A stretch of DNA of 64,000 nucleotides from Combretum micranthum (GCA_024138025.1 JAMXBD010000112.1:558001-622000), one strand, 5' to 3'. Counted from the stretch's first letter, positions 22,592 through 36,110 are shown. The notes: generated by a model from the sequence alone, not told the origin. Program-made: numbers and translations.

Positions 22592-22974
22592 TAAATTACA
22601 TCAGAAGGTCATAACGTTTGAGTGTAAGTTATTTTAGATCACAATGTTTCTAAAAGTTCAAAAGAGGTCACAACATTTCAAAAAGTATCTTATGAGAATT
22701 AATAAATTATTTCTCCTACTGATACATATTAATGGGCCTTAAAAGAAGGACTTCTTGAGTTTTAATTAAATATTTCTCCTATTGGCACGTGCTAATGATA
22801 ATTTCAATTGACCTATTTCTCTAAACATTGTTACTTAAAATGAATTTACCCCCAAAAGTTGTGATCTAAAATAAACTAACTTACTAAACGTTGTGATCTT
22901 TTTTGAACTTTTTGAAATGCGGTGGCTTAAAATGAATGTATCTTCAAACGTTATGACCTTTTGGTATAATTAAT
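22592..22974. mobile_element. MITE-like element between MULE-1 and the PP2C gene
   Basis: Imperfect inverted repeats of about 90 bp: the left arm has 'aaggtcataacgtttga' and, further in, 'aaaagttcaaaagaggtcaca'; the right arm is their reverse complement ('aaacgttatgacctttt', 'gaactttttgaaatgc'). The whole is about 383 bp with no coding capacity. The ends start 'aaattac' and 'aattata', similar to abundant small plant elements that open with TAATTAC. The target duplication is unclear (TAAATTA / ATAATTA). Confidence 0.7.
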
Positions 22975-23731
22975 CAAAAAGAAGAGAGAAATGAAAAGAA
23001 GAGAATAAATTGTATATATTATTATTGTTGTAGACTTATTGTTGAAACAATTTCAAACTTGTTTTTAATGTTATTTGTATTTATGATTGAAATTAACTGT
23101 TGTTTCACTAGGTAATTATTGAATGGAGTGGAAATTTGTTAGTGGAGTATTGTTTTGGTTGGATGCAAGGATGAAATAGAGCTACAAAAGGAATCACTTA
23201 TCATAAATTTGGATATTGATATATATTTAGGGATTCGTCTATAATCGCCTGTGTTATGGGGGAGTTTTGAAAATGAAGAGGGCACAATGCCACCTGTACC
23301 TCCTAAAAAAATCTAATAAAAATTATATGTACTATATGTACCTTTAACTCTTACAATATGTTTGGTTCAATAAAATAAAATTACTGTTCTAACTTTATTA
23401 CTGTAGAATATCTATTCTTTTAGTTGATTTGTAACAAAATTCTATCAATAGAATGTCTATTTCGTATACCTTTGCTGAAGGAATGATTATTTCTAACCAA
23501 AATGTATGTTTTATTCTAAAAATATACCTAATTATATAATAAAGAATTACTATTCCTTTCGATCCTTATTCTCTTATGGTAAACCAGATTTATGGGTGCT
23601 TGAAATAATTTTTTTAATGATATAATTTAGTAATTACTATAAAAGATTTATTTCCGTACAAATCAGTGGTAGGGCTTCTTCTACAACTAGGATTAGGTCG
23701 AAAAGTCGAAACATCCGCTGAAGGCAGCACA
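22975..23731. other. Upstream region of the PP2C gene
   Basis: AT-rich with no other gene. 23340-23560 has 'ggaatgattatt' and 'gaattactattcc' type words seen in small inverted-repeat elements, but clean ends were not found. A TATA-like 'ctataaaag' lies at 23638-23646. Confidence 0.45.
23638..23646 (+). promoter_or_regulatory. Candidate TATA box of the PP2C gene
   Basis: 'ctataaaag' about 86 bases before the proposed start codon. The leader would be short, so this is only a candidate. Confidence 0.3.
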
Positions 23732-26700
23732 ATGAGTGAGAGCGAGAATGATAGTTGTAAAAGCAAATCAATTTTATCATCATTATCGACTCATAAGCTC
23801 CAGGAAAACCATAAACGCGAATCCCAGATCGACGACTCCCACTCCGACGACGACCCGGCAGTCCTAATTAAAAAATCGAGAGTTGAAGAAGCTCCTGTCT
23901 CCGATAACATAAACTTAAACGTCAATCATAAAAATGATACTATTGATGATGTTGTTGGTGAAGTTAGTTTTGATATTGAAGCAGATGCAGCTGAGGATAA
24001 AGGCTCAAGGCACACTATGGAGGACGCTTGGGTTCTTCTTCCTCCTCCTCCTCCTCCTGATGATGACCCATCTCTTAAATTGAGGTCAGTTTCCTATGCA
24101 TAAGTCTCCATTTTTTGTTTAAATGTACTTAGCTAGTCCGAACGTTGAAATGGTGAGGATGCTCTTTATAAGTAAAGTAACCGTGGAAAGTTTAATGCTT
24201 TTTCTTGCAATGTGGTTATGTTGATAATTGTTTATTCCGATTGCTAGGGAAGTTTAACTTAATCATGTTAATACATTGCATTTTGGATCTATTCCAAGCT
24301 TTAAAGAGTTTTTGATATGACAGAAGGTTTTTGTAATTGTGTGGGAATTGTGGGTGAAATGAAATCCCAAAATTTAAACCTTGCGAATGGATTTTCATGT
24401 TGTTCTTATTGATCATTTTCCTTTAACGGGCTTGAGCATTGAGGTATTTGGAATACTAGCCAAGGGAAAAGTAATTTCTGAAATGGGGAAAACGAAGCGA
24501 AAATTGTTAGGAAGACAAAATTATGAAATTTGTTCTTCAATTTAGCTAATATTCATAACCAAAAAAAAGGGGATTCTAACAGTTCGTTCACTGGAGTGTA
24601 ATAGTGTTCTAGTAACTATTACATGTCTATTGAAATATTTAACTGGAATAAAAAATAAAATAAATAATTAATAGGATTAAGGTAAAAGGTCTATTATATC
24701 CCATTGTTTAGATGATAATTGTATAAGAGATATTTCTAATATATGGGTATTTATAATAAAGATAAAATAAATTATTAAATAGCAATTAATATTTGTGAGA
24801 ATATGAATTACTATTTATTATTTTGTATAATAGCAATTCATGATGAATTGTTATTCCTTTTTCAAAATACAACTAAATACTATGATAGCAACTTTACTTA
24901 GAATGAATATGGAATGAATAGTTATTCCTCAAGTGAGCAGGCTGTAAATGTTTTACATGTGAATTCCCCTTTAGCCAATTATCCTTCCACACAATGACGA
25001 TGGTTTGTGATAGCTTACAATATCTGGGGGCTTTAATAGTTTTCATGTCTGCTTTTGTGACAGATGTGCACATTTTGCAATATATGATGGGCATGGAGGT
25101 CGGCTAGCAGCTGAATATGCTCAGAAGAACTTACATTCGAATGTTCTTTCTGCGGGCTTACCACGTGAGTTGGTGTGTTTACTTAGTCTAGTTTTATATG
25201 CACATGCTTAACAAGACTTATCTAAGTTTGATAATTTTTTATTTTTATTATTATTACTTAATTTTACTCCAAAAAATTTGATATTTTTTACTTCTCTCAC
25301 AATCAGGGGCTTCTTCTTCTTTATCCTCTTCTTCTTCTTTTTTATTTATTTATTTTTTATATACATAACTTTCTGCAACATGTATAAAATGTCTCTATTT
25401 AGAAATAAGTGTTCTTTTTTCTTTTTCTTATGACAATGACTAATAATGTTTATCCTAATGCAGATTGATGTTAAAATCGCCAAGAAGGCCATACTTGATG
25501 GTATCAATTTGTTCTCTGCATGTTTTGAAATATCCCTTTAGTTCTGCATAGTTTTCTTAGATAATTTAGCTTCTCCCTTTTTTTGGCTGTTTGCAGGTTT
25601 TCGTACAACTGACGAGTCACTTATACAAGAAAGTGCTGCAGGTATTACTCCAAGCATTTCAATATCATCTTATCATTGAGATGATAGTGAAACACCAGTC
25701 ATGCTTCCAATAAAATATGGACTCTCTTCTCTACTCTCAATTTGCTGCTGAAATCCAAGAACTATATCTCTATTTATTATTTTTTTGTCCAAGAACTATA
25801 TTTTTTATGCTTGAATTAATTTCAATCTTATTACTTCTTCAATCCCCCTACCCAACCGAAAAAAAAAAAGAAACACTACTTCATTATTTTTCTATTTTTT
25901 CAATTCCCCAAGAAGCTTACATATACTAAAACAATTCGCTTTTACAGAAATATTTGCTGAACATATGCAAAAGCACTTCAATTATGTCTTTCTTAGTTAC
26001 CATTCTTTTATCCCCTCTGATGCTGCTGTTGCATTGTTTCATGGGCTTGTCATATCATACCACATATTTATCTAAATGTGATTGGTCTAGAAAGAGAAGG
26101 GGTAAAACCCTCTCTGAGCTTGGGCAACTTATGATTTGTTCTTATTGGACCTGATAGAATCAATGGCATTCAAGTCCTTAGTTTTCCTTCCAAGAAGCAT
26201 CGTGCTATTCTAAAAGGTGCAAATGAATCTCATCAATCATTTCTTCTAACACTCTTTCTACTTTAGAGAAAGATCAATCAGTAACTTGGAACCAAAGTAA
26301 AATTTACAATTTTCAATTGCCTCTGTGTATATTGATGTAGTTATGATTCATTGAATGATAAATTATGAGGACCTTTTATTGAGATTTAAATCTGCATGGT
26401 TTTCTATTTCTCTGTTTCTATGCTAACCAGAACTACTGGTCTGATTCATCCTAATCCTTTGTGTGTGTGTGTGTGTGTTCTTATTTATTTATTTATTTTT
26501 ATAATTATATTGGTGCTGGAGACCTCATAAGATGCTTGTACAATGTTCTTTTGTTATCCCCAAAAGATTGAAACCGTTCTTGTTGAACTCTTGGTTTGTA
26601 CTAGGTCAAATATAAACAATCTTGTTCATATCTCACAAAAATTATTGTTTGTTTTAATGCTCTGCAGGTGGATGGCAGGATGGTGCTACCGCTGTATGTG

Positions 26701-29700
26701 TGTGGATATTAGGGAAAACAGTGAGTTCACGATCATTATATTCTGATTATGCATTCTAATTCATATAGATTAAAAGACTATGTTGGTCTTATGAGCCATT
26801 TTCTGTTAAAGTTGGATTTTAGACCTTCATATCCTTCTTTTAATGATTGAGGTCCCCCTCAAGTTCCCGACCCCCCAGCCCCAAGCCCCAACCTAGGTCA
26901 ATTAGATATACTCTAAATTGATCTGATTTCATAAGATGCAATTCTCTATTGTTTATGGTAAGAATTTGGTTATATTTGTCGATGAAGAAATATGAACTCA
27001 TGGCTTTCAATACATGGGAATTTGATTCCTCTCTCTTACTACTTATATTGGATAAAAAAGGTGGGGAACTGTGAGCTCATATTTTGCAATCATCATCCCT
27101 ATAATATGAGGTAGTTCCCTTTAAGACAATAATGAATTGGATTTTGAAGAATTTTATCTATTGTAGAACAAGCTAGGCATTGATGAGTTTTCGGCATTGA
27201 TAACTATTTAATGGAGAATTGGTGGAAATGCTTGTCGAGCCTCACATGCCAATAACTGATGCAAGGGTGCATGGTGTTGTGTTTTTGTCACGTGGCATCT
27301 AGAAGGTCCCATAAAAAATGCTCCTGATTTTTCTGTTTCCTCTGCACAATTGTCTTGATTGACCTGATTACCGAAGGAGAATTTTGTTGGATGAAGAGAC
27401 AGCATTCCTTTTCTATCAATAAGCGGCTAGGAGATGAGATGGTCTTTGATGGATATGTGCAAGGCTTATGTTCTGGTTAAAAAGATCTTTTTTCTTTTCT
27501 TTTCTTTTCCTTTTTTTTTTTTGGCTGGCCAGAAGGTTAGTAGAGATTAATGTTCCACTTGCACCATGCTTTCAATTTTGTAAAGATAATTTTGCTTTCA
27601 GTATTAATTTTACTATTTACATTAGGAATGACTATATACTTACAAAAAATTGTTTTGAACTAAAATGAATATACTTGCTTATGATGCTCTGTTGCATATG
27701 TGGCAGGCTTTTGTTGCCAACATTGGGGATGCAAAAGCAATATTAGCCCGCTCATCTAATACAGATGGAAGTACTTCGCTGAAGGGTATTGTCTTGACTA
27801 GAGAGCATAAAGCCATCTATCCACAAGAACGAGCTCGTATTCAGAAGGTTAGGGCATGTCTCCCTATAATAATAACATGTGCCCCAAGCACACCTTTTCC
27901 ATATAATTGCTTTCTTGTGATCTGCGTAATCAACCTTGGAAAGAGTGAAATTATTTAGGATTAAATACAATAACTTTATCTGTGTTTTGGTCCATTTGCA
28001 AATACATGACTTGTGTTAATTTTTTTGACAAATAGGTGATATGAGTTTAATATAAAAGTATCAATATTATTTAATAATTTTAGAAGAACATGTGTCGATA
28101 TCTTACTGATCTTTAAAGATCAAATTTACATTCTTTTTTCAATTTTTTGGTTTTTAAAAATATTTTTAAATATTTTATTTATTTAATCTTATTTACTAAT
28201 ATTTTTATTAAATTAATGTTTTTAGATCAATAAGACATTAACATGTATTTATCAAATAGTATTTAATAATATTGACTTTTCTTCATGAAAGTCAGGTTAC
28301 TTATTTGTTAAAAAAATTAACATAGGTGGTGTGTTTACAAAAATGCAAAATGATAGGTAAGGTTTTTGTAATTAACCCAATTATTTATTTGTTTATTTTT
28401 GGTTTGTTTTGGCCTTTAACAAGTACTTGCAGGGTGCTTGCTAAAAGGATCCTCTTAAATGATATTATTATTTGCTTCTTACTTAAGTTCCAAGGAAGTT
28501 CTGTCCCGTAATTTTTGGGTAGGAAGAGGTGAATTATCCTGTACACTGCTCACAATTTGGGTTATTGTCATAAATACAAAAAATCAGTGTATAAAATCAT
28601 TCTTGGATATTTGCAATTGTTACTGTAATAGCTTTTGAAATACTCAAAGGCTTCAGGATTTTGGCAACCTTCCACCATTTAATGTTGACTGGGTTGTCCT
28701 CCCAAATTTTTGTGTCCCAGATGGTACCTACTGGAATGTCAGGATCCAATTGGTTATGAACATCGTATTGTTTTGCTCTTCAGGAATTGTAGCATTCCTT
28801 GAAATTGCCCTTTCATTAATTCATCCATAGAAGACAAAAGAAATAAGCCTACTTTCACAATATGACTGGCAATGCAAGTGAAAGTTAATTAGAATAATCC
28901 CACTAAGATGGCAAGGAAACTGACTTCTGAGGGAGCGGCTTTTGCATCACTAAACCACCCACAGTAGGAGTTAGATGATCTGCATCATATATGTGAGAAC
29001 ACATATAATTATTTATTGTTGGAAATCCCCCCCTATGGATAGAGATGATATTCTGAAATGGGAATACATTAGACTAGAGAGAATCTGTATCATTTGCGGT
29101 AATTATGCAAACATAGCTGATACCAGTTCAATTTTGATATCCACAATCATTTCAGGCTACCTTGGCTTTTTTATTTTTAAATTGTCATTGCTTAAGAATT
29201 AACTTTGTTTGCACCATTATTCTTATGACAATACATGGCTGTCTTGTGATGCATGTTCTTTCTTGTTTTGCCATGAGCTGGTCTTGCTCGTTATTTATCA
29301 TGTATTTCGTTCTTTTCCTTCATCATTCCAGGATGAGAACACTAGCCAACCTTCGTTTTGTTTTGTCACTTAAAAGAAGCAAAACATTCTTCTCAACATG
29401 CTTAAAGGCAATTCGTTACTTGTAAAGTGTTTTAGGCTGGCATTGCCAAGTCTCAATCGGATAGATCAGTGCATGTAACTGAGTTTATGGGCATATGCTT
29501 AATATTCAGCTGTTGCTTAACTGTAAACTAGCAGAGCTATTCTTGTTTTGTTTAGCGATTGGTTAGTTTACTCATACAATAGTTGCACAGGGAAATGTCT
29601 AACTTTCATATTTAGGCGAAGCTGCTGGAGTACAGCATATTATCTTTTAAAATGAAGAAACAAATTTTATAAAGATCTAAATGGTTTCCTGCTTGGCACA

Positions 29701-32700
29701 AACCAAACACAATTAGGAAGCTGAAATTGAAATTTTCAATTCTTTACTATATTGGAAAAACAAATTTTTTGATCTGGTCTTCTTTGGGAATATATGGTGT
29801 TGCCATTTATGATTTGACATGAGCAATGCTGTGTGTGAGAGAACTTGGTGGTTATGGGTTGGGGGTGGTGTAAGCAAGTTATAGTTGTGGCAACCATCCT
29901 TTTGCCATTTCACACTTATCAAACCACAAAAATCTTTCTTTACAATGTTCGCTTTACTTTTCCAAATAATTGGTAATTTGAAATGTGAGCACTCTTCCAA
30001 TGGTTCTTAATGTCATGGTTGAACCACCACTACATTACTTGGTATGCTCCTGAATAATGATAGAGGGCCTTTTATGCTCTATTGAGGTTTCTCTGTCTGA
30101 AGTGCTTTCAATTATAGTTCATGATCCTTCAATGCTATAGATAATATTTGAAGGTTGCCGGGGAGGATGTTCTTATTCCATACAAAGCAAATAAAATACC
30201 TGCTTCCATAGAATAAGTATGAACTCTGGTGACCTTATTGATGTCAAGTGAGAATTAGAGTGTTGATGGTTGTTACATATGATATTTTCTTAATAAACTT
30301 TGGGACATAAGTGCAATGCATTGCCTTTCTGTTCTCCTTTAAAGCTTTTCTGAATGTTTTTACGAGACTTAAATTATGACGTTCACTTCTTTCTTTAGGC
30401 TGGGGGAATGGTCAGTTCAAACGGACGTCTACAGGGGCGTCTTGAAGTTTCTAGGGCCTTTGGAGATCGTCAGTTCAAGAAGGTTAGCCTCTGCATAAGT
30501 GCATTATAAGGTTTCTGATACAAGCATGCTCCTGGGGCATGGGGGATGTTATGGCAAAAATACTTTATTTTTGTATTTCTAGTACTTTCTAAAACGGCCT
30601 GTTATTAATGGAATTCCTTGTCAGCTCTTTGTAAAATATTCATTTAGAAGAGGCCTTCTGAACACAATGTAAGCTAAACTTGTGCTGACGAATAACCAAC
30701 CCGCAATGAATAGGGAGGGTATAATAATGCTATGAATAACCCAGTATAGAATACTAGTAGTAATACCAGCAAAAGAACGCTCTCCTATGCTTCCAGACAT
30801 GCTGAGCTCCACATATTCTTGTACAGTTAAAGGGGGATCAAGTCTCTAAAAGATGATATCAGTAAATGGGGATTCACTAAAGTTCTTTGTAATAAATAAT
30901 AAAACCTGTCAAATTATTATCATATTAAATGGCGAATGATGGAAAAAATATATAGCCCCAAGACTAATAACATGCCCAAACTATAAATATAGTCCCTGGC
31001 ATGGGTCCGAACCTGGCTTGACCTGGAACCAGAACCGGGCGGTTCATGCGTCTGAAAATCTAGACCTAGATTGGAGCTGTTACAGGGCTTATAGCTCTTT
31101 ACACACTTTACTGTAGAAAATATGGAAAATTGCTGAATACTTTGTCCTATATTGAGCCCCATTTATAACACTGCTTTTTATATATATATGTTTTCAACAC
31201 TAAATTGTGCTTCTTGACTAATTGTATTATTACTAATGCTCGTTACAAATATTACTAACTATATCTGACACCTAACAATAATTCACCTTAAAATCATCTG
31301 GTTCTCAAGGTGAGCATTGCAAATTTTCAAGTGATTGCTTTAGTGATTTGTCATAGACCTTGGATGAATAACAGTCACAAACAAAGCAGAAAGGAGAAAG
31401 AAACGCAAATCACAAATTGCCTCCATCAAATGTGACTCAAAAGATACATTTTGAAGCAAAATGCTAATCCTTCGGAGCTTATAGCTCATTCTACTAGAAA
31501 AAATTTGTGTGATGACTGAGTTGTCTTTCACTACTATGCATCCTATCTGTGTGACATGGCATTATCTCACTGTACATCTTGACTAATTATATTATCTCAA
31601 CCATACCTAATACCTAACAATAAAACACCATTAAAATTGCTTTCAATATAAACTTTCAAGTGATGGCTCTAGCAAGTTGTCTTAAGACTTTTGATGAATA
31701 ATGGAGGCGCTGACAAAACAGAAAGCAATAACAACATGAATGACAATCCATCTCTATCAAATGCAACTCAAAAGCCACAAGAAGCAATTTCCCATGTGGC
31801 TCACTTGAACTCATATGAGAACTGAAGTATTTGCTTTGCAGGTTGGTGTCATTGCTACTCCAGATATTCACTCTTTTGAAATTACAGCCAGGGAGCACTT
31901 CATCATTCTCGGTTGTGATGGCCTTTGGGGGGTAAGCCCTCAACTTGTGGCATGGCACAGTTCATAGCACAAGTAGCTAATTTTCGCTATTGATAATGAG
32001 AAATTGATCTTTCAGGTATTTGGACCAAGTGATGCTGTCGAATTTGTGAACAAGTTACTAAAGGTAATGCAGACTCTTCTTTGTTTTTCGATGTATGCTG
32101 GCTTGTACTTGATCACCTCCAAATTTGTTAAGTTGCTAAACAATTTAATTTCTCTTTGCTCTTCCACATCTTCACAAATGCATGACCATCTATAACCAAG
32201 TAGGTTTGTTTAGATTATGTATGAAATGTAAGCTTATTTGTAATCTGTTTTTAATCCTCTCCTTGAATGGAAGTCCCACTTTGATTTTATGTGTAGCATC
32301 AAGTAATTACTTAATTAGTGCTCTGTTGCTCATTTTTTTGCCATTTCTAAATTGCTATCACAGACATTTTAGCGATTGCCCTCTCATTTTTCTCCACTAA
32401 GCATTTTGAACACACTGCAATATTACTCCATTGACTTACAATGTCTTTACATTGAATTTGAAAACCCTTAGCCATTTTTTTCATTTCCATTGGGACTCAT
32501 AATTCAAAAGACTTTCGAAATCTGACTTCTACTCTCGAGGATTCTGCCATTTTGGGTATATCACAGGAACTAGAGCAGACAAGACACTTATCTTTTGTAG
32601 GATATTATTTCCCAGATGGGTTCATAAGTTGATGTGATGGAGTTCATTGATCTATGTGACTGGCTGACATATATCATAATTTGGAGAAGAAATTGTATGA

Positions 32701-33249
32701 TTACTGATCTGTCCAAATAAAATTACATGAATACAAATTACATAAAATTAATTACTAGTATATCAACGTAAAATTGCATCTTCAACATGTGATTCAGCGT
32801 TAATCGCTTGTACTGAATGCGATTCAACACTATGGAAGTTTTAACTAAATTGCATGTTGTAGAGGCGCTTCTTACGTAAAATTGTGAATTGCATAAACAA
32901 AATGCGATTCAGCGTTAGTAAATTTGTAATGAATTTTATCTTGCTTGTATTTAAGTAAATTTTTTTTTTTGGGGAAAGATTGGTAGACACGTGTTTCATC
33001 CTAATTTAGAAGTATTCTTTTTGTCCTTTTCATTTGCTTGGTCTGTGTTTTCCCTTTTATAGATTGGTATTCTTAGTCATCTTACCTTAAGGACACCATT
33101 TGCCTTATTTATCATCCTGGTTACCCTTTGTCTGCCAGGAGGGCTTACCGGTAGCAGCAGTAACCCGCCGTCTGGTAAGAGAAGCTATTCGTGAAAGGGG
33201 TTGCAAGGACAATTGCACGGCAATTATAGTACGTTTCAGGCATCAGTAA
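23732..33249 (+). CDS. PP2C-family protein phosphatase, ten exons, apparently intact
   Basis: It removes phosphate from Ser/Thr residues and needs Mg2+ or Mn2+; substrates are unknown. Exons: 23732-24084, 25064-25172, 25464-25500, 25597-25641, 26668-26720, 27707-27847, 30399-30482, 31842-31931, 32016-32063 and 33139-33249. All phases agree and give 356 codons before TAA. Family motifs are all present: [12 protein letters not shown] (about 89-100), metal-binding YDGHGG (125-130), WQDGATA (184-190), GDAKA (206-210), SRAFGD (264-269), GCDGLW with Asp300-Gly301, and KDNCTAIIV with Asp344-Asn345. The N-terminal 85 residues are Ser/Asp-rich and probably disordered; a polyproline run follows. The exon sequence resembles Arabidopsis At1g18030 (PP2C 8) as remembered. 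The ATG at 23732 was chosen as the first in frame; the frame runs upstream without a stop but lacks another ATG. Introns 4 and 6 are the longest, and intron 6 (2551 bp) carries a transposon insertion. No inactivating change was seen. Confidence 0.9.
26459..26478. repeat. GT microsatellite in PP2C intron 4
   Basis: About ten GT dinucleotides in a row, 190 bases before exon 5. Confidence 0.75.
27958..28378. mobile_element. MITE in PP2C intron 6
   Basis: Long imperfect inverted repeats, more than 120 bases per arm. The left arm opens 'ttaaatacaataac' and includes 'gtgttaatttttttgacaaa'; the right arm contains the complement 'tttgttaaaaaaattaacat' and closes 'ggtttttgtaattaaccc'. It is about 420 bp without coding capacity and starts 110 bases after exon 6. 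The end motif resembles common small plant elements beginning GGGTTAATTACAAAAACC. Splice sites are not disturbed. Confidence 0.75.
31205..31835. repeat. Diverged tandem duplication in PP2C intron 7
   Basis: Two units offset by about 365 bases: 'cttgactaat' at 31213 and 31578, 'cctaacaata' and 'tttcaagtgatt/gg' in both, and 'gatgaataa' followed by 'acaaa(g/a)cagaaag' in both. The second unit runs up to the acceptor of exon 8. Confidence 0.7.
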
Positions 33250-35399
33250 TGCAATTCAAGTGTGGAAGTGTCTTGTTGATCTGTGAACTTTTTGCTTGGG
33301 TAAAATAACCCTGCATTGCATGTACAAGGGGCGGCAAACATGAACAAGGAACTGTTAAAAGTGTGCAGTTATGATTTAAAGGACCAGTTCTTCGATACCT
33401 TCCATTTAAAGTTAGCTCTACCTTTGTATCTTATGAGGATATGTATTGTGATCTGCATATTGAGGAAAAAACGACTAGGCTTGAGCTAGTCTGCCGGATG
33501 GACACTATGCGGTCCAGGGACGTGAGCAGAGGCAAACGTAACATTTTCTTTGCCGTGAAGTTACTGTTTATTTGTTGTAGTTGCTGCAAGGATATGGTCA
33601 AGCCCTATAATCCTACCGAGTTCTAGGCAATTTACATCTTAAAGTTAGTGATTATCCATCATCTTCAGGTAGAACTTTAGGGAGGAGGTCCAAGTCCATC
33701 GGTATTGAAGACTACTAAATTTGGTTAAGCCTTGTTTTATGTGGCATTGGACTTCATTATGGTCCACTGATTGAGAGCTGATTTTTTGGCCTTTCTGTTT
33801 GTAAGTTCTCTTTCTTAATCTTATTATCTTCTTACTCAAGCCAGTCTCTACCTAACATATAACTCAAGCCCAATTAGGAAATTCTAAGATGCTAAGACTA
33901 TGAATAACATAAATAAATTACGACCAATTGTTTCTTATTTATTTTTGAAATTGACAAGATTAGAAAGTCGCTGATGGAAGAGTCTTGGGGATTTCTGTGT
34001 CTGTTTTACAATGGGAAATTTTCTATTGTTAGTCATGCTGTTTAAAGAAAATTTATCTGGTCTGCACTAAAACTTGTGAATTATAATGAAGTCTAAAACT
34101 TTTAGTTCTGATAATCACGTTTTAAAATATGCAGTCATGCCCTACGTTATCATTAGCACAAGCGTTATTTCTGAATATTTTTCTCAGACATGGGGCATAT
34201 CATGTTGATGTCACATCTAAAACTATTCTTTTAAATTTAAAGTTAACAGAAATTAGAAAAGACAGAAACCCAAAAGTTAAAAAAAAAAAAAAAAAAGGAA
34301 AAGACAAGAGTAGACCCGAAAGGGTAGGTCTTCTATTGACCCAGGTAGAACTTGCTAGTCTGCCTCTGGTAGGTCCAGAACAAATTTTTAGTTGGTTTGT
34401 CCCTCTTATAAAAATTAATTTTAATTTTTGAAATAGGTCTTTAGGCAAATTAATTACTAAATTAGTGTAATTAAATTGTGGTGCCATGATGTGATTTATC
34501 TCTATTAAGAAGTCCCACATCCGACATGTGATTTAAGTTGGCCATGTGTGAAGAAATATCATGTTAAATGTGGAAATACATACAGGCAATCTCAACATGC
34601 AATTAGCCTATTAATAGAATGCATGTCACATGCAATTAGAGTTGGTTATGTCTAAGCAAAAATTGCATCTTAAATGTATGCAATAATAACTTGCGATTTA
34701 TCTGTTAATGAAACATATTACATTATTAAGGAAATCATAATTCGGAGTTGTGATTGTGTTGGGTTTAAAAACCTTCAACATCTTTCTCTATTATTCATTG
34801 TTCCTCTCACTCTCACTCTCACTCTCTCTCGGTTTCCCTTTCTCATTCTCTTTTCACTCTATTGTCGATATCCAAGCTCTCTCTCTCTCTCTCTTAAGTC
34901 CACTCACCATAGTCATCCTCTAAATTTGTGTTAAAACATTGATTTAGAACTTCGCCTGATCCTTGTGAAGTAGTTTCCCTATTGAAACTCTTACTTTTCC
35001 ATTCTTATTTATTGCTATCATGTTTTAAGCTTTTGTCCAAGCCTCCCTCCCCCCACTCTCCTCAACACAATTACAAAAGTAGAAACATTTATAAAGGTAA
35101 TTTCTATGTTTTTCTATCACAATCTTGCAAAATGAGAGAAAAAGAGAGTTTGTTATCTTTTCTATTTTGTGGAATACGCTTGAAATCCATTTGCCAATGT
35201 GATTGTCATAGTTGCACGTAACTATCTTTACATGCATTTTCTTCCGTGATGAAAATGTAGGAAAATGTAGTAATTACTGTGAAAGTTGGCATATGTCTGT
35301 AATAAATCATGCGTGACGAATGTCTAAATTGGGACGTGTGGTGCTCGTTTTATTGTGTAATTGACTACCACTAGGGATGCTTTCATTGAGTTAATTATT
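33250..35399. other. 3' flank of the PP2C gene, no further gene supported
   Basis: The first few hundred bases are presumably the 3' untranslated region. A poly(A) run is at 34279-34297, and a CT-rich microsatellite tract spans 34800-34896. 34550-34700 has repeated 'catgcaattag' and 'ttgcatcttaa' words of the kind also seen at 32770-32930 in intron 9, suggesting a shared small repeat. Confidence 0.45.
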
Positions 35400-35690
35400 G
35401 TTGTTAGTGTTAGCTGGTCAAGATGGGACATACTATTATAGGGGACTGCTAAAGAATATTAATATAAGAGTTGAAAGGGATTATCTAGGCTTGTTAAATA
35501 AGATATGTGCCGTAATAGGAGTTGAACATAACATTTTTTGTGTGGAAGTGTGTCATAGAAGCTAACAATTTTTGACACAGGTTTGAGAATGGATTATTTG
35601 TTGACAACTATCATTAGTGGTGATGATGTAGAGGTGATTTTCGAAGTTTCTAAATCAATAGGTGTCCTGTGAATGCTTTGACAATGGGCT
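35400..35690 (+). pseudogene. MULE-3 transposase N-terminal PB1-like fragment
   Basis: Translates to NINIRVERDYLGLLNKICAV then IGVEHNIFCVEVCHRS and, after stops, DDVEVIFEVSKS. This parallels ISISRNSTYEQIVEIICNRL...VELYHRV...DDAAQEML at the start of the MULE-2 transposase. It is separated from the rest of MULE-3 by later repeat insertions. Confidence 0.6.
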
Positions 35691-35694
35691 ACAA

Positions 35695-36110
35695 ACAAGC
35701 CTAGTTGAGCAGAACTTTTAAAGGCTCAAGTTTAGGTATAACTTTTAAAGCTTGGGTTGGTTTGATAAAAATTATCAAGTTCAAGTTTGTTCTTGAGCTG
35801 AGCTACTTTTTGAGTTTGAAATGAGGCTTAAGCTCGGCTCGTTTAGATAAATGAGTTTATTTATCGAGCTCAAGCTTAAGTAGCTCATGAGCTTTAAAAA
35901 TAACTTAAAAACTAAGAAACTAAATATACTATGTGTATATGTTATTTAGAAATTAGTCTTTTTTTTTAAGATAAACAAACTTATTTATCAATCCTGCTCA
36001 TAGTCTGGATTGCAAGCTTAAATTAAAGCTTAAACTCAGCTCATTCACTAAATGAGCTTGATTTGAGCCGAACTCGTGTAGTTCACAGGCAACTTGAATC
36101 ATTTGCAACC
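35695..36110. repeat. GAGCTCG-type repeat inside MULE-3
   Basis: Repeated, partly palindromic words such as 'aagctcggctcg', 'gagctcaagct', 'gagcttgatttgagccgaac' and 'aaatgagctt' on both strands. This pattern is widespread in plant intergenic DNA; the family cannot be named from here. It appears to interrupt the acidic-linker part of MULE-3. Confidence 0.5.

Noticed and set aside
23666..23731. Use of the upstream GTG at 23666 as the PP2C start
   Set aside because: The frame is open upstream, but GTG is rarely used as a start in plants and the first in-frame ATG is at 23732.
33441..33626. Short frame just after the PP2C stop codon
   Set aside because: It lies in the likely 3' untranslated region, has no recognised motif and is shorter than chance allows to interpret.
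34129..34431. Lys-rich 100-codon frame
   Set aside because: It is built around a poly(A) run and has no domain.
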